DNA of 64,000 nt from RDYJ01 sp034931405. GTDB lineage: Bacteria > Cyanobacteriota > Cyanobacteriia > Cyanobacteriales > Nostocaceae. Shown in pieces: positions 37,967 to 46,886 of this stretch. The stretch is from positions 1 to 64,000 of the forward strand of contig NZ_JAYGHA010000003.1 of the NCBI RefSeq assembly GCF_034931405.1, given 5' to 3'. The position numbers and the translations under genes were made by a program. The stretch's first letter is position 1, and the number at the start of each line of letters is the position of its first letter. A model generated the notes under the pieces. That model was not told the origin of the DNA, did no database searches, and worked only from the letters and a program-made list of their open reading frames with translations.

Positions 37967-39913
37967 ATGAGCCAACCATTTAGTATACCAGAATCATCTA
38001 CCATTTCTCGTCGTACATTGCTGAAGTTATTCGGTGTGGGTACGATAGTTGGAGCAACAGGATACTCCCGTTTTAGTAAACCCAAACCATCAGTTTTTCA
38101 ACCAGATAATCTTGATTTACCCAAGATATTAAATTCTAACAAAACCGTCGCAGTAATTGGTGGTGGTTTAGCAGGTTTAGCTTGTGCATATCAATTAGTT
38201 CAGCGGGGATTTACAGTTAAACTTCTAGAAAAATCTCCCCAAATTGGGGGTAAAATTGCCAGTTGGCCAATAGAAGCTGCTGGTGAAAATTTTATGATGG
38301 AGCATGGATTTCATGGCTTTTTTCCTCAGTATTATAACTTAAATAGTGTGGTTTCTGAATTGGGAATTAAAGATAATTTTCAATCCTTAAATTATTATTC
38401 TGTCGTTTACCACAATTCTCAATATCAACCGGAGGTATTTCGTCCTAGTAGTTCTGCTTTTCCGTGGAATATTATTGATTTAGCTGTTGCTTCTCCCAAT
38501 CGCTTACAATGGGGTATCAATCTCACTAAAATCAAGCATCTACAAGTTTTTCAAGCTATTACAGGTTTTCAGAGAGAAAAGAACTATCGCCGTTTTGATA
38601 ATATCTCTGTTGCTGATTGGGTTGCTTCAGAATTTCCCCAAGGTTTATATGATTTGTATTTTTTACCTTTTGCTAAATCTAGCTTAAATGCACCAGATTT
38701 AATGAGTGTGGGAGAACTAATGCAGTTCTTCCATTTTTACTTTTTTGGTAATCCTGAAGGATTAGCTTTTAATGGCACAAAAGACGATATGGGAACAAGT
38801 TTAGTCCAACCTATCGCTCAAGCAATTCAGCAGCAAGGTGAAATTATCACAGATGTAAATGTGAGTGAAATTGTTACTAATGATGGAAAGATATCAGGAA
38901 TTAAATATTTTGTAGGTAACAATCATCATTCTGTTCCTTTTTGGGTAAAACGTAACTCAGTTACTAATGATAAAAAAATAGAATATTTTGGTGCGGCTGA
39001 TGAAGTTTATGCTGTTAACAATGGCAGTCAAGAAGCTATTTCTCTGACTTGCACTCATCAAGGTTGTACTGTACAAATAGCCGCAGATGGACAATTTCAT
39101 TGTCCTTGTCATGGTGCAGTATTTACATCTGATGGTAAAGTTGTTAAAGGACCAGCACAAAGAGATTTATCGAAATTTAAAGTTGTAGAAAAACAGGATG
39201 ATAATTTGCAACTTTTAGCAGTTAATCAAGAGTCATCATCTCCAGAAATCATTAATGCCGATTATTATGTTTTAGCGACTGATGTACCGGGAGTGCAACA
39301 GTTATTTAAACGTATGACTGGGGATGTAGATAAAAACGTGAAACAAGTGCGATCGCAAATTGAAAACCTCAGTATTGCTGATCCTTTTGCTGTTTGTCGT
39401 TTTTGGTTTGATCAAGATTTTGAATGGGAACATAGTAATTTTACATCTTTATCTGGTTATAAACTAACTGACAGCATTACCCTTTATCATCGCATTCAAA
39501 CACAATTTATTGATTGGTCGCAACGCACTGGTGGTAGTGTAGTAGAATTACACGCCTATTGTTACAAAGAAAAACAATTTCCCAATCAAGAAGCTTTGTT
39601 AACAACATTTGCACAAGAACTATATGAAATAGTTCCTGAATTAAAACAAGCAAAATTACTACATCGGGAATTAGTCAATCAACATAACTTTTCTGGATAT
39701 CCACCCAATAGTTATGCAGAACGTCCAGAAACTCATACAACTTTGACTAACTTATTTTTTGCTGGTGATTGGGTAAAAATGCCTTTTCCCTGCGGTTTAA
39801 TGGAACGGGCTGTGAGTAGTGGTTTGTTGGCTGCTAATGAAATTTTACACCGTGAAGGTTTGCAGCGACGACCACTTTTAACAGTTAATCCAGAAGGATT
39901 ATTACAAATTTAA
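37967..39913 (+). CDS. Tat-exported FAD-dependent oxidoreductase with inserted Rieske [2Fe-2S] domain (CrtU/CruE-like)
   Basis: 648 aa. A twin-arginine signal (ISRRTLLKLFGVGTIVGATG) is followed by the dinucleotide-binding motif AVIGGGLAGLACAYQ (about 62-76). A Rieske module interrupts the flavin fold at about 340-410: CTHQGC (C362, H364) and CPCHG (C379, H382). The end NLFFAGDWVKMPFPCGLMER matches carotenoid desaturase/methyltransferases of the CrtU (isorenieratene synthase) type. The reaction is not certain: aromatic carotenoid formation or another isoprenoid oxidation. It stands alone, with a hairpin right after its stop. Confidence 0.82.
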   Translation: MSQPFSIPESSTISRRTLLKLFGVGTIVGATGYSRFSKPKPSVFQPDNLDLPKILNSNKTVAVIGGGLAGLACAYQLVQRGFTVKLLEKSPQIGGKIASWPIEAAGENFMMEHGFHGFFPQYYNLNSVVSELGIKDNFQSLNYYSVVYHNSQYQPEVFRPSSSAFPWNIIDLAVASPNRLQWGINLTKIKHLQVFQAITGFQREKNYRRFDNISVADWVASEFPQGLYDLYFLPFAKSSLNAPDLMSVGELMQFFHFYFFGNPEGLAFNGTKDDMGTSLVQPIAQAIQQQGEIITDVNVSEIVTNDGKISGIKYFVGNNHHSVPFWVKRNSVTNDKKIEYFGAADEVYAVNNGSQEAISLTCTHQGCTVQIAADGQFHCPCHGAVFTSDGKVVKGPAQRDLSKFKVVEKQDDNLQLLAVNQESSSPEIINADYYVLATDVPGVQQLFKRMTGDVDKNVKQVRSQIENLSIADPFAVCRFWFDQDFEWEHSNFTSLSGYKLTDSITLYHRIQTQFIDWSQRTGGSVVELHAYCYKEKQFPNQEALLTTFAQELYEIVPELKQAKLLHRELVNQHNFSGYPPNSYAERPETHTTLTNLFFAGDWVKMPFPCGLMERAVSSGLLAANEILHREGLQRRPLLTVNPEGLLQI

Positions 39914-39919
39914 TTGATC

Positions 39920-39942
39920 ACTTCCTCAATTATTGAGGAAGT
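39920..39942 (+). terminator. Perfect hairpin after the FAD/Rieske gene
   Basis: ACTTCCTCAAT and TTGAGGAAGT form a 10-base stem with a tiny loop, six bases after the stop. No T tract follows, so it may be a stabilising or rho-type end. Confidence 0.55.
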
Positions 39943-39982
39943 ATAGGACTCATATTTGAATTTTGAAAAAATCTAAGTATTT

Positions 39983-40047
39983 GTAGGGTGCGTCAGATAT
40001 AACAAATCTGTTTATTGATAGAATTTATGCAGTCTGACGCACCCTAC
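39983..40047. repeat. Core of the 124-bp MITE (copy 5, ends missing)
   Basis: Only the inner arms GTAGGGTGCGTCAGAT and TCTGACGCACCCTAC with the loop remain, without the AGGACT/AGTCCT ends. It directly abuts another element starting at 40048. Confidence 0.75.
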
Positions 40048-40265
40048 GTAGGGCTTACTGAAAAAGTTGTCTGTGAGGGTAGGGAACAGGGAACAGGGAA
40101 CAGGGAACAGTTTCAGCCATCTGGATATACTTAATTTCCTATATCCGACAAGGAAAAATGCAACTGTTTTGAGACTCAATTTGCCAAACCCTTGCACTTT
40201 TTTGTTCTAAAAATTCGCAAAACCCTTATTAATAAACGGTTTTAGTTTTATTCAGCAAACCCTAC
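40048..40265. mobile_element. AGGGTTTGCTGA-ended MITE-like element, copy 2
   Basis: GTAGGGCTTACTGAAAAAGT and TTTTATTCAGCAAACCCTAC are near-complementary ends. The interior has the AGGGAACAGGGAACAGGGAA array, as in the copy at 16800-17020. ACGTA/CGTA flanks may be a short target duplication. Confidence 0.7.
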
Positions 40266-40353
40266 GTATCATTTCATAAATCAAATATTATCCCTATACA
40301 ATAAACTAGAATTGAGAATTAATAGACAATGATACATTGTAGAAAAATGAACA

Positions 40354-40707
40354 TTAATTATTATTATTCTGCAAATAATCACCTAAATTTAACCCTATAA
40401 CCCCGATAATAATCAAAAATATAGATATAAATTTTATGAGTGAAAAAGATTCACGAAACCAAAAAATACCAATACTAGTAATTATGATAGTACCCAAACC
40501 AGACCAAACAGCATAAACCATACTAACTTCAAGTTTTCTGAGAGAAAGTGTCAAAAAAGTTAAACAAAATCCATAAAATACAAAGATTAAAATTGAAGGA
40601 ACTATTTTAGTAAATTCTTCAGAAAGTTTCATGCAAATTGTACCAAAAACTTCAAAAAGAATTGCCATAATCAAGTAAAGCCAACTTATTAACATACAAT
40701 TAAACAT
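40354..40707 (-). CDS. Small multidrug resistance (SMR/EmrE-like) transporter
   Basis: 117 aa, four membrane helices with the SMR hallmarks: the substrate/proton-binding glutamate E19 in LYLIMAILFEVFGTICMK, AYAVWSG-type VYAVWSGLGTIIIT in helix 3 and IIGVIGLNLGDYL at the end. A start at residue 5 (MLISWLYLIM) would match relatives better. It functions as a dual-topology dimer exporting cationic compounds or guanidinium in exchange for protons. Confidence 0.88.
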   Translation of the reverse strand: MFNCMLISWLYLIMAILFEVFGTICMKLSEEFTKIVPSILIFVFYGFCLTFLTLSLRKLEVSMVYAVWSGLGTIIITSIGIFWFRESFSLIKFISIFLIIIGVIGLNLGDYLQNNNN

Positions 40708-40755
40708 TAGAGTTATTCAATTATCTCTAGAAACTCCGAAAATTTCTATAAGTAC

Positions 40756-40879
40756 AGGACTTACGCAACTGGCACATTGGTAGGGTGCGTCAGACTGCAT
40801 AAATCCTGCAAATAAATAGATTGTTGATATCTGACGCACCCTACAACAGATTTTTGGTGTGACACTTGCGTAAGTCCTA
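40756..40879. mobile_element. 124-bp MITE, copy 3
   Basis: Complete copy with both ends, flanked by AAGTAC (40750-40755) and AAGTAA (40880-40885), a 6-base duplication with one change. Orientation is the same as the copy in vapC up to the inverted loop. Confidence 0.85.
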
Positions 40880-40983
40880 AAGTAAAAACTCTGATATTTT
40901 TATACCCAAAATAATCCCATTCCTGACTTATTTTTTAAACGGCAAATAAATTATGAATTGATACAAAAAGCTGAGGATAGATA

Positions 40984-41820
40984 CTACTTAAAAAAATCTG
41001 CCATTGCTGCGGTAAAACCAGCAAATGAACTATAATCTTTTGATATAATAGAAACATTGACACCTAAACTTTCAGCATTTGTAGCTGTATATGGTCCAAA
41101 ACAAGCAATTATTGAATGTTCATAGTCGCTTTTTGAATCAAACATGATCAAAAAACTTTCTATTTCTGCGGTGCTACTAAAAGCTATAATATCTACCATT
41201 CCTTGGCGAATTAAGTTTAATTCAACTTCATAAATATTTTTATCTATATTTTGTGTAATATAAGTTGATAAGCGAGTAACTTGTATACCCAATTTATTTA
41301 AATCATTAATCAAGTTTGGGATAACATTTGGTTCAGGTAAACCCACAACTTCAGGTGCAGGTACTAGCATCGTTTGTCCCTGAATATTAGATATTTTAGA
41401 TAACTCAGCTATAATTCCCGCTGGACTAGGTTCTTGCGGTATTAAATCAACTCTACCACAAATAGATAATAAACTTTCTGAGTCTTTACCTAAAGCACAT
41501 AATTTACTGTTCTCTAATGTAGAAATAGGAATATTTAAATCATGTAGACGCTGAAAAAAAGCAATAATTCCATTTCTACTAGTAAATATAATCCAGTTAA
41601 ATTTATCGACGTTATGCAAAGTAATATCTAAATTAGTGAAATCTGATAAACGGGAAGTTTCGATGGTGGGCATAAAAACAGGAAGACCACCTTTCTTGAT
41701 AATTTCTTCAGACAATCTATAGGCATAATTTCTAGGGGCTGTAACTAAAATTCTTTTACCATAAAGTGGTAATTCACTGGATGGGATAAGTAATTGAATT
41801 TCACTAAAATTAGTTAGCAT
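40984..41820 (-). CDS. hemD: Uroporphyrinogen-III synthase (HemD-like)
   Basis: 278 aa with the two-lobed HemD pattern: GKRILVTAPRNYAYRLSEEI at the N-terminus, FNWIIFTSRNGIIAFFQRLH, a central GQTMLVPAPEVVG and VDIIAFSSTAEIESFLIMF, IACFGPYTATNAESLGV in the second lobe. The enzyme closes hydroxymethylbilane to uroporphyrinogen III. It follows a histidine kinase gene by 27 bases, an unusual operon for a core haem gene, so it may be a paralogue with a specialised role. Confidence 0.82.
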   Translation of the reverse strand: MLTNFSEIQLLIPSSELPLYGKRILVTAPRNYAYRLSEEIIKKGGLPVFMPTIETSRLSDFTNLDITLHNVDKFNWIIFTSRNGIIAFFQRLHDLNIPISTLENSKLCALGKDSESLLSICGRVDLIPQEPSPAGIIAELSKISNIQGQTMLVPAPEVVGLPEPNVIPNLINDLNKLGIQVTRLSTYITQNIDKNIYEVELNLIRQGMVDIIAFSSTAEIESFLIMFDSKSDYEHSIIACFGPYTATNAESLGVNVSIISKDYSSFAGFTAAMADFFK

Positions 41821-41847
41821 TTGTTATTTAATTATGTTTACAAAAAA

Positions 41848-43248
41848 TCATTCTATATCTCTTTTGTCAGATAAAATGGGAATTTTGATGATAAATTCTG
41901 ACCCTTTTCCTGAATGAGATAAACAATAAAGTTGACCTCCATGTTTTTCAACTACAATTTGATGGCTAATTGATAATCCTAATCCCGTTCCTTTGCCCAC
42001 AGGTTTAGTAGTAAAAAAAGGATCAAATAAGCGTTTTTGTATACTCTCCGGTATGCCCGCACCATTATCAGTAATGCAAATCATGACTTGATTATTTTCA
42101 GTCATTTCACTACGAATACGAATGATCATATCTTTTTGAGTTGAGGGGGCGATATTATCACTCCAAGTTGATAATTTATAATCTTCGGAAAGAGCATCAA
42201 TCGCATTAGAGATTATGTTCATAAATACCTGATTAAGTTGCCCCGCATAGCATTCTACTAAGGGTAGATTTCCATACTCCTTGATTACTTTAATTTCTGG
42301 ACGATCAGATTTAGCTTTTAAATTGTGTTGAAGAATTGTCAAGGTATTTTCTATACCTTGATGAATATCAACAAACTTTAATTCTGCTTGGTCTAACCTG
42401 GAAAAGTTGCGTAAAGATAAAACAATTTCATTGATGCGGGTAGCCCCAACTTTCATAGAAGATAACAATTTTGGCAAATCTTCCATAATGAATTCAATTT
42501 CAATTCCCCTCTCTTGTGCTTGCAATTTCACATCACAATAAGATAGTTTTTTTTGATAACATTCTAGTAGATATAGTAAGTCTTCTACATATTCAGTAGC
42601 ATAGTTGAGATTGCCATAAATAAAATTCATAGGATTATTGATTTCGTGGGCAATACCTGCTACTAATTGTCCCAAAGCAATCATTTTTTCATTTTGTAGT
42701 AATCGAGTATAATTGTGTTGCAGATCACGAAAGTCTTCTCGGGCTATGCGAGCGCGTTCTTTTTCTTTTTGTAGTCGAGAAAGCGTGAAAACATGAATTT
42801 GAGAATAGGCTAAAAGTAACTGATGAAAATCCAGTAATCCATACTGACAAGATTGATCTGTAATGATAATTGGTTCATAAACAAGTTTAGGCGATCGCCC
42901 TAATGCCATCTGAGTTGCATCTACAATTGGTGTATCCTCAGATAAGATAGATATTTCTGGTAAAAGAAAATTGTAGAGATATTCAACAGGCCGACCAGCA
43001 AACAAACCCAAACCGTAAGGACGACTCATTTGTTCAAAAAATAGCCTTCGTGAAATCATGCCTACACATTGGTGATTTCTAGTCAATATAATGCCTGGGA
43101 GCAAAGGCTCTTGATCAAAAAGTATAGCTAATTCATTTCCTGGATGATCTAACTCAATTTGAACTGTCCAAACTGGTAGTTCCTGCAAAGTTGACTCTAG
43201 TTTTAGATTCAACTCATCAGCATTTTTCATGCTATGCATAGCCAGCAT
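41848..43248 (-). CDS. Sensor histidine kinase with N-terminal CBS-like region
   Basis: 466 aa, soluble. Residues about 40-145 show paired CBS-like segments (GIILTRNHQCVGMISRRLFF and YEPIIITDQSCQYGLLDFHQ). A coiled-coil linker leads to the H-box GQLVAGIAHEINNPMNF (H201). The ATPase domain has N-box NQVFMNIISNAIDAL, G1 DNGAGIP, F-box FDPFFTTKPVGKGTGLGL. No response regulator is adjacent; the next gene is HemD-like. The signal is unknown, possibly a nucleotide sensed by the CBS region. Confidence 0.88.
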   Translation of the reverse strand: MLAMHSMKNADELNLKLESTLQELPVWTVQIELDHPGNELAILFDQEPLLPGIILTRNHQCVGMISRRLFFEQMSRPYGLGLFAGRPVEYLYNFLLPEISILSEDTPIVDATQMALGRSPKLVYEPIIITDQSCQYGLLDFHQLLLAYSQIHVFTLSRLQKEKERARIAREDFRDLQHNYTRLLQNEKMIALGQLVAGIAHEINNPMNFIYGNLNYATEYVEDLLYLLECYQKKLSYCDVKLQAQERGIEIEFIMEDLPKLLSSMKVGATRINEIVLSLRNFSRLDQAELKFVDIHQGIENTLTILQHNLKAKSDRPEIKVIKEYGNLPLVECYAGQLNQVFMNIISNAIDALSEDYKLSTWSDNIAPSTQKDMIIRIRSEMTENNQVMICITDNGAGIPESIQKRLFDPFFTTKPVGKGTGLGLSISHQIVVEKHGGQLYCLSHSGKGSEFIIKIPILSDKRDIE

Positions 43249-43850
43249 TTTTACAATCCTTAATATTTATGTAATATTGACGGTTACTAAAATCAGCATT
43301 ATTGCTTAAACCATAGTTTCCAAAAGTGTTTGATAGAACTTCTAAATACGCAAGATTATCATCTTAGGTCTTCTAGCCAGATTTATGATTATTGGTCAAA
43401 TCAACCGATAGATACAGCGGATTTAAGCTATGGCATCCTCAAGCTTGGCAGAAATATGAGACTTTAGATGAAACACACAACAGAATCAATTTAGTCTATG
43501 GTAAGTAGATCAATTCAATCGTACCATCTGCCCTTTAACTAAAAGTTAAGGATTAAAGCTAAATTTAGCCAAAATGACATATAATTATTTATATAGTATA
43601 TTTACTTATTTAAAAATTAAAATTACTAAGAAAATTTATAGGCATCTACGTTAGGCATTTAAGGTTAACAGATGATCAAGCTAGAAATATTTGACTATAT
43701 TTTTAGCAATAAAAATACAAAATTGGGCTGATGCAAGGAAAAACAACATTTTCTCAACTTTGTTGGTTTACCCTGCGTTCACCCCCTCCGCATCTATATT
43801 TCACCTCTTTGGATAAGCAGACTACAACCCAACCGACAAATTACCGCGAC
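43249..43850. other. 602-base gap with a possible gene remnant
   Basis: Mostly featureless. Around 43386-43508 two overlapping plus-strand frames read protein-like stretches (DYWSNQPIDTADLSYGILK in one, then LWHPQAWQKYETLDETHNRI and NLVYGK in the next, stop at 43506), which would fit a frameshifted remnant of an unidentified gene. There is no start or ribosome binding site. Confidence 0.3.
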
Positions 43851-44618
43851 TTAAAACTGATAACTCAAAATCTGAATCTCCGTATTTTCAGGTAAAGCTT
43901 GAGAATTAATAGCTACAGTGTCATCATTACTGCGTCGGACATTGACACCAGGCATCAAAGTTAGAAAATCATCCACTGGTGTAATCTCACAACTAGCAGT
44001 ATCTGCCGCCTGAGTGCGATAATGGGTAGGAATTACCAGCTTTGGATTTAAGACTGCAACAGCCTGTTTTGCTTCATTAGCATTGTAAGCTTTAGCACTA
44101 CCTCCCACCGGAACAAATGCCACATCAGGACGACCTGTCAAGATTTTTTGCTCAATAGAAATAGGTGCAGCCGCGCCTCCTAAATGTAAAATATTAATTC
44201 CCCCTTGGTTCCACTTCCAAGCCGTATTTTTACCAAATTGTTTGCCACCTTTACGGTCATGGTCTATAGAAATTCCTTGGAATTTAAGACCTTTAAATTC
44301 ATAAACTCCCGGTTCATAAATCAGCTTAGGATTTCCCGGTAGTCCTTCCACTGCACCTTCATCTAACAGTTGACTACTAATTAATACTAAATCAGCTGCA
44401 ACTTTTGGGGGACGATACCCAGCAGTACAACCCACTGTCCGAAAGGGATTGACAAGAATTTTTACCCCACCACCAGTAAAAAGAAAGCAAGTGTGACCCA
44501 ACCACTTAACTGATACACCACTAGATTGGGCATTAACTGGAAAATTGGCACTTAAATTAGTAATTAAAGCTGTAGCCAAACCAGCCCCAGCATAGCCCAT
44601 TAACTGTCGTCGTTTCAT
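43851..44618 (-). CDS. Exported metallo-beta-lactamase-fold hydrolase (UlaG-like)
   Basis: 255 aa. The N-terminus MKRRQLMGYAGAGLATALIT is a Tat-like signal with cleavage near VNAQ. The MBL fold follows in the UlaG-like variant: VKWLGHTCFLF, ISIDHDRKGGKQFG and the late VIPTHYRTQ histidine. The canonical HxHxDH motif is not evident, so the metal site may be altered. It ends two bases from the trpG-type gene's stop region and is probably read with it. Confidence 0.82.
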   Translation of the reverse strand: MKRRQLMGYAGAGLATALITNLSANFPVNAQSSGVSVKWLGHTCFLFTGGGVKILVNPFRTVGCTAGYRPPKVAADLVLISSQLLDEGAVEGLPGNPKLIYEPGVYEFKGLKFQGISIDHDRKGGKQFGKNTAWKWNQGGINILHLGGAAAPISIEQKILTGRPDVAFVPVGGSAKAYNANEAKQAVAVLNPKLVIPTHYRTQAADTASCEITPVDDFLTLMPGVNVRRSNDDTVAINSQALPENTEIQILSYQF

Positions 44619-44619
44619 C

Positions 44620-45219
44620 TCACTCTCTCACCTGTAGTTGTTCCAGAAAATTTCGTAGTAACTGCTTACCCGAAGCAGTCAGCACACTCTCTGGATGAAA
44701 TTGGACACCTTGAATGTGAGGATAGTTCCGGTGTTGCACTCCCATAATTGTTCCATCTTCCACCCAAGCAGTGATTTCCAAGACTTCGGGACAAGTTTCA
44801 CGCTCAATCACCAAACTATGATATCTGGTGGCGGTAATAGGATTTTCTAATCCTTGAAAAACCCCAACTCCCTTGTGAGATACCACGGAGGTTTTACCGT
44901 GCATCAACTCTGGTGCAGAAACAATTTTACCACCGAACACCTGACCAATACTTTGATGTCCTAAACAAACACCTAAAATTGGTAAACTAGATCCGAGCTT
45001 TTCAATTACATCTAAAGAAATTCCTGCATCCTCTGGACGACCAGGACCAGGAGAAATTACCACTGCATCAGGATTTAAAGCCCTAATTTCACCTACAGTG
45101 ATTTTATCGTTACGAAAAACTTTTAAATCAGCAGCTACTGGGAAATCTGCGCTGAGTTCTCCCAAATACTGCACCAAATTATATGTAAAGCTATCGTAAT
45201 TATCAATGACTATAATCAC
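44620..45219 (-). CDS. trpG: Anthranilate/aminodeoxychorismate synthase glutaminase component
   Basis: 199-aa class I glutamine amidotransferase. Start DNYDSFTYNLVQYLGE is diagnostic of TrpG/PabA. Triad: C85 in GVCLGHQSIG, H174 and E176 in VQFHPESVL. It supplies ammonia to chorismate-using synthases for tryptophan or folate. No trpE is adjacent. Cyanobacteria commonly use one subunit for both pathways. Confidence 0.93.
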   Translation of the reverse strand: MIIVIDNYDSFTYNLVQYLGELSADFPVAADLKVFRNDKITVGEIRALNPDAVVISPGPGRPEDAGISLDVIEKLGSSLPILGVCLGHQSIGQVFGGKIVSAPELMHGKTSVVSHKGVGVFQGLENPITATRYHSLVIERETCPEVLEITAWVEDGTIMGVQHRNYPHIQGVQFHPESVLTASGKQLLRNFLEQLQVRE

Positions 45220-45347
45220 AATTTATACCTAATTTATTTAGACTAAAAATAAGTATCTTCCTTTGAGCATCTCTACGTCAAGGATAGACAACAGTTTTTT
45301 CCCAAAATTTTGCATACTGTGGGAAAAAGTAAGGTGACAAACATCCT

Positions 45348-45803
45348 CTAAATAGCAGTCATGATTAAAGCTACTAAAGGAGGAAGTAACAGTGTAGCAG
45401 CTACCAATAACGATACCCAAGCAGAAACAAGCACAGCACCAGCAGCGCAGTCTTTAGCAACTTTGGCTAAGTCGTGATATGTTTGCTTCACTGTTAAGTC
45501 TACCAGAGACTCAATGGCTGTATTCACTAACTCTAATGTTAAAACTAAACCGCTAGTGATAGCTATTATGGCTATTTCTACTGGTTGTAGCTTTAAAAAA
45601 AGACTCAATCCAATAGCAAAAGCAGAAACAGCTACATGAATACGAAAGTTGCGTTGAGTTTGAAAACTATAGCTAATTCCCGCCCAAGCATACTTAAAGC
45701 TAACAAATAAATTAGAAGCTATCTGCCAGGAAAATTCCCGTTCTTTGGACACAAGAGTTGGTAAACGGTTTGGTGTTGGTGGTGGAGAAATTTGTTGGGA
45801 CAT
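45348..45803 (-). CDS. dgkA: Diacylglycerol/undecaprenol kinase (DgkA family)
   Basis: 151 aa. A Pro-rich soluble N-terminus precedes three membrane helices. The signature is LTLELVNTAIESLVDL and AKDCAAGAVLVSAW, matching the E-x-x-NTAIE and K-D-x-AAGAV motifs of the integral-membrane lipid kinase family. It phosphorylates diacylglycerol or undecaprenol. It lies 138 bases after ybeY in a conserved leftward cluster. Confidence 0.93.
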   Translation of the reverse strand: MSQQISPPPTPNRLPTLVSKEREFSWQIASNLFVSFKYAWAGISYSFQTQRNFRIHVAVSAFAIGLSLFLKLQPVEIAIIAITSGLVLTLELVNTAIESLVDLTVKQTYHDLAKVAKDCAAGAVLVSAWVSLLVAATLLLPPLVALIMTAI

Positions 45804-45941
45804 AGAGTGGAGATGACTAATATAATAAACTAGAAATCTTGGTTAATTTTAAGGGCAGGATTTAACTTTGAGGCAATTTTAATGAATTCGTGACAATAAT
45901 TTTGTAAACATTGTCACCCAAAGTCAAAATCCGATTCATGT

Positions 45942-46478
45942 TCATAATTTTAAGTTAACAATAATACCTACTGTATCCAGTAATGTTACTTGTTTTTTTA
46001 ACATTTGCAGCAAACTTTCTTCATCAGGATGATCCCAGCCTAAAAGATGTAATAAACCATGAGCAGTTAACCACGCTAATTCTGTAGTTAAGTCATGTTC
46101 CTGCTGTTGAGCTTGCCGTTGCGCTGTTTCTATAGATAGAACAATGTCACCTAAATACAAAGGTTGGGAAGCCAGCATTTCCTCGGTTTGGGGAAAATCT
46201 GCCTCTAAGGAAGCAAAGGCTAAAACATCTGTAGGTTGATTTTTCTGACGGTATTGGGCATTTAGTTCCTGAATTTGAGCATCATTTGTCAAACGCAGCC
46301 CTATTTCATAACTTGGTGCAGGTGGAATATCTGGAGCAAGAATTTCTAACCATTGAAAAAACCAGTTTTCCCAGGAATGGCTAGATGCGGCTGAATCATT
46401 AGCCCCAAGATTGTAAACTACTGGTGGGCAAGACTCTTCAAAATTATTTTCTACAAATAGTTCAACTTGAGGAGGCAC
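45942..46478 (-). CDS. ybeY: Endoribonuclease YbeY (rRNA maturation factor)
   Basis: 178 aa starting with GTG, preceded by AAGGAG seven bases upstream. The zinc motif H-x3-H-x5-H is present in AWLTAHGLLHLLGWDHPDE; LRLTNDAQIQELNAQYRQKN and PTDVLAFASLE are family hallmarks. It acts in 16S rRNA 3' processing and ribosome quality control. The 13-base spacing from the DUF3285 gene suggests co-transcription. Confidence 0.94.
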   Translation of the reverse strand: MPPQVELFVENNFEESCPPVVYNLGANDSAASSHSWENWFFQWLEILAPDIPPAPSYEIGLRLTNDAQIQELNAQYRQKNQPTDVLAFASLEADFPQTEEMLASQPLYLGDIVLSIETAQRQAQQQEHDLTTELAWLTAHGLLHLLGWDHPDEESLLQMLKKQVTLLDTVGIIVNLKL

Positions 46479-46491
46479 AAAATCTCCTTGG

Positions 46492-46647
46492 TTAACGAGT
46501 TAGGTAAGCAAGTCCGACGAGGACAGCTAACAGTCCTACAGCGGTCAGTCCAAAATGTTTGAGGGATGTTCCACCTTTTCTGACCATATTTCGCATGGCC
46601 AGTTTCACGTAGCTGGGTTTAGGTTCGTTTGCAGGAGAATTGCTCAT
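46492..46647 (-). CDS. DUF3285-family small membrane protein
   Basis: 51 aa: MSNSPANEPKPSYVKLAMRN, then MVRKGGTSLKHFGLTAVGLL and AVLVGLAYLTR. A polar N-terminal half and one membrane helix match the short cyanobacterial DUF3285 proteins, which are often next to ybeY. The stop is 13 bases before the ybeY start. Too short for length-filtered gene calling. Function unknown. Confidence 0.85.
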   Translation of the reverse strand: MSNSPANEPKPSYVKLAMRNMVRKGGTSLKHFGLTAVGLLAVLVGLAYLTR

Positions 46648-46699
46648 TATTTTCTTACAATAATCTCTATCTATAACTTTATATCATGTTGGGATATGG

Positions 46700-46880
46700 G
46701 GATTAGGGACTGGGGACTGGGGACTGGGGACTGGGGACTGGGGACTGGGGACTGGGGACTGGGGAGATGGGGAGATGGGGAGGTAAACAACCCAATCACC
46801 AATCACCAATCACCAATCACCAATCACCAATCACCAATCACCAATTACCAATTACCAATTACCAATTACCAATTACCAAT
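46700..46880. repeat. Heptamer arrays (GGGGACT, CAATCAC, CAATTAC)
   Basis: About eight GGGGACT units, then about seven CAATCAC and five CAATTAC units. These short tandem repetitive sequences fill the gap between prfB and the DUF3285 gene. Copy number at such loci is usually variable. Confidence 0.85.
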
Positions 46881-46886
46881 CCCCAA

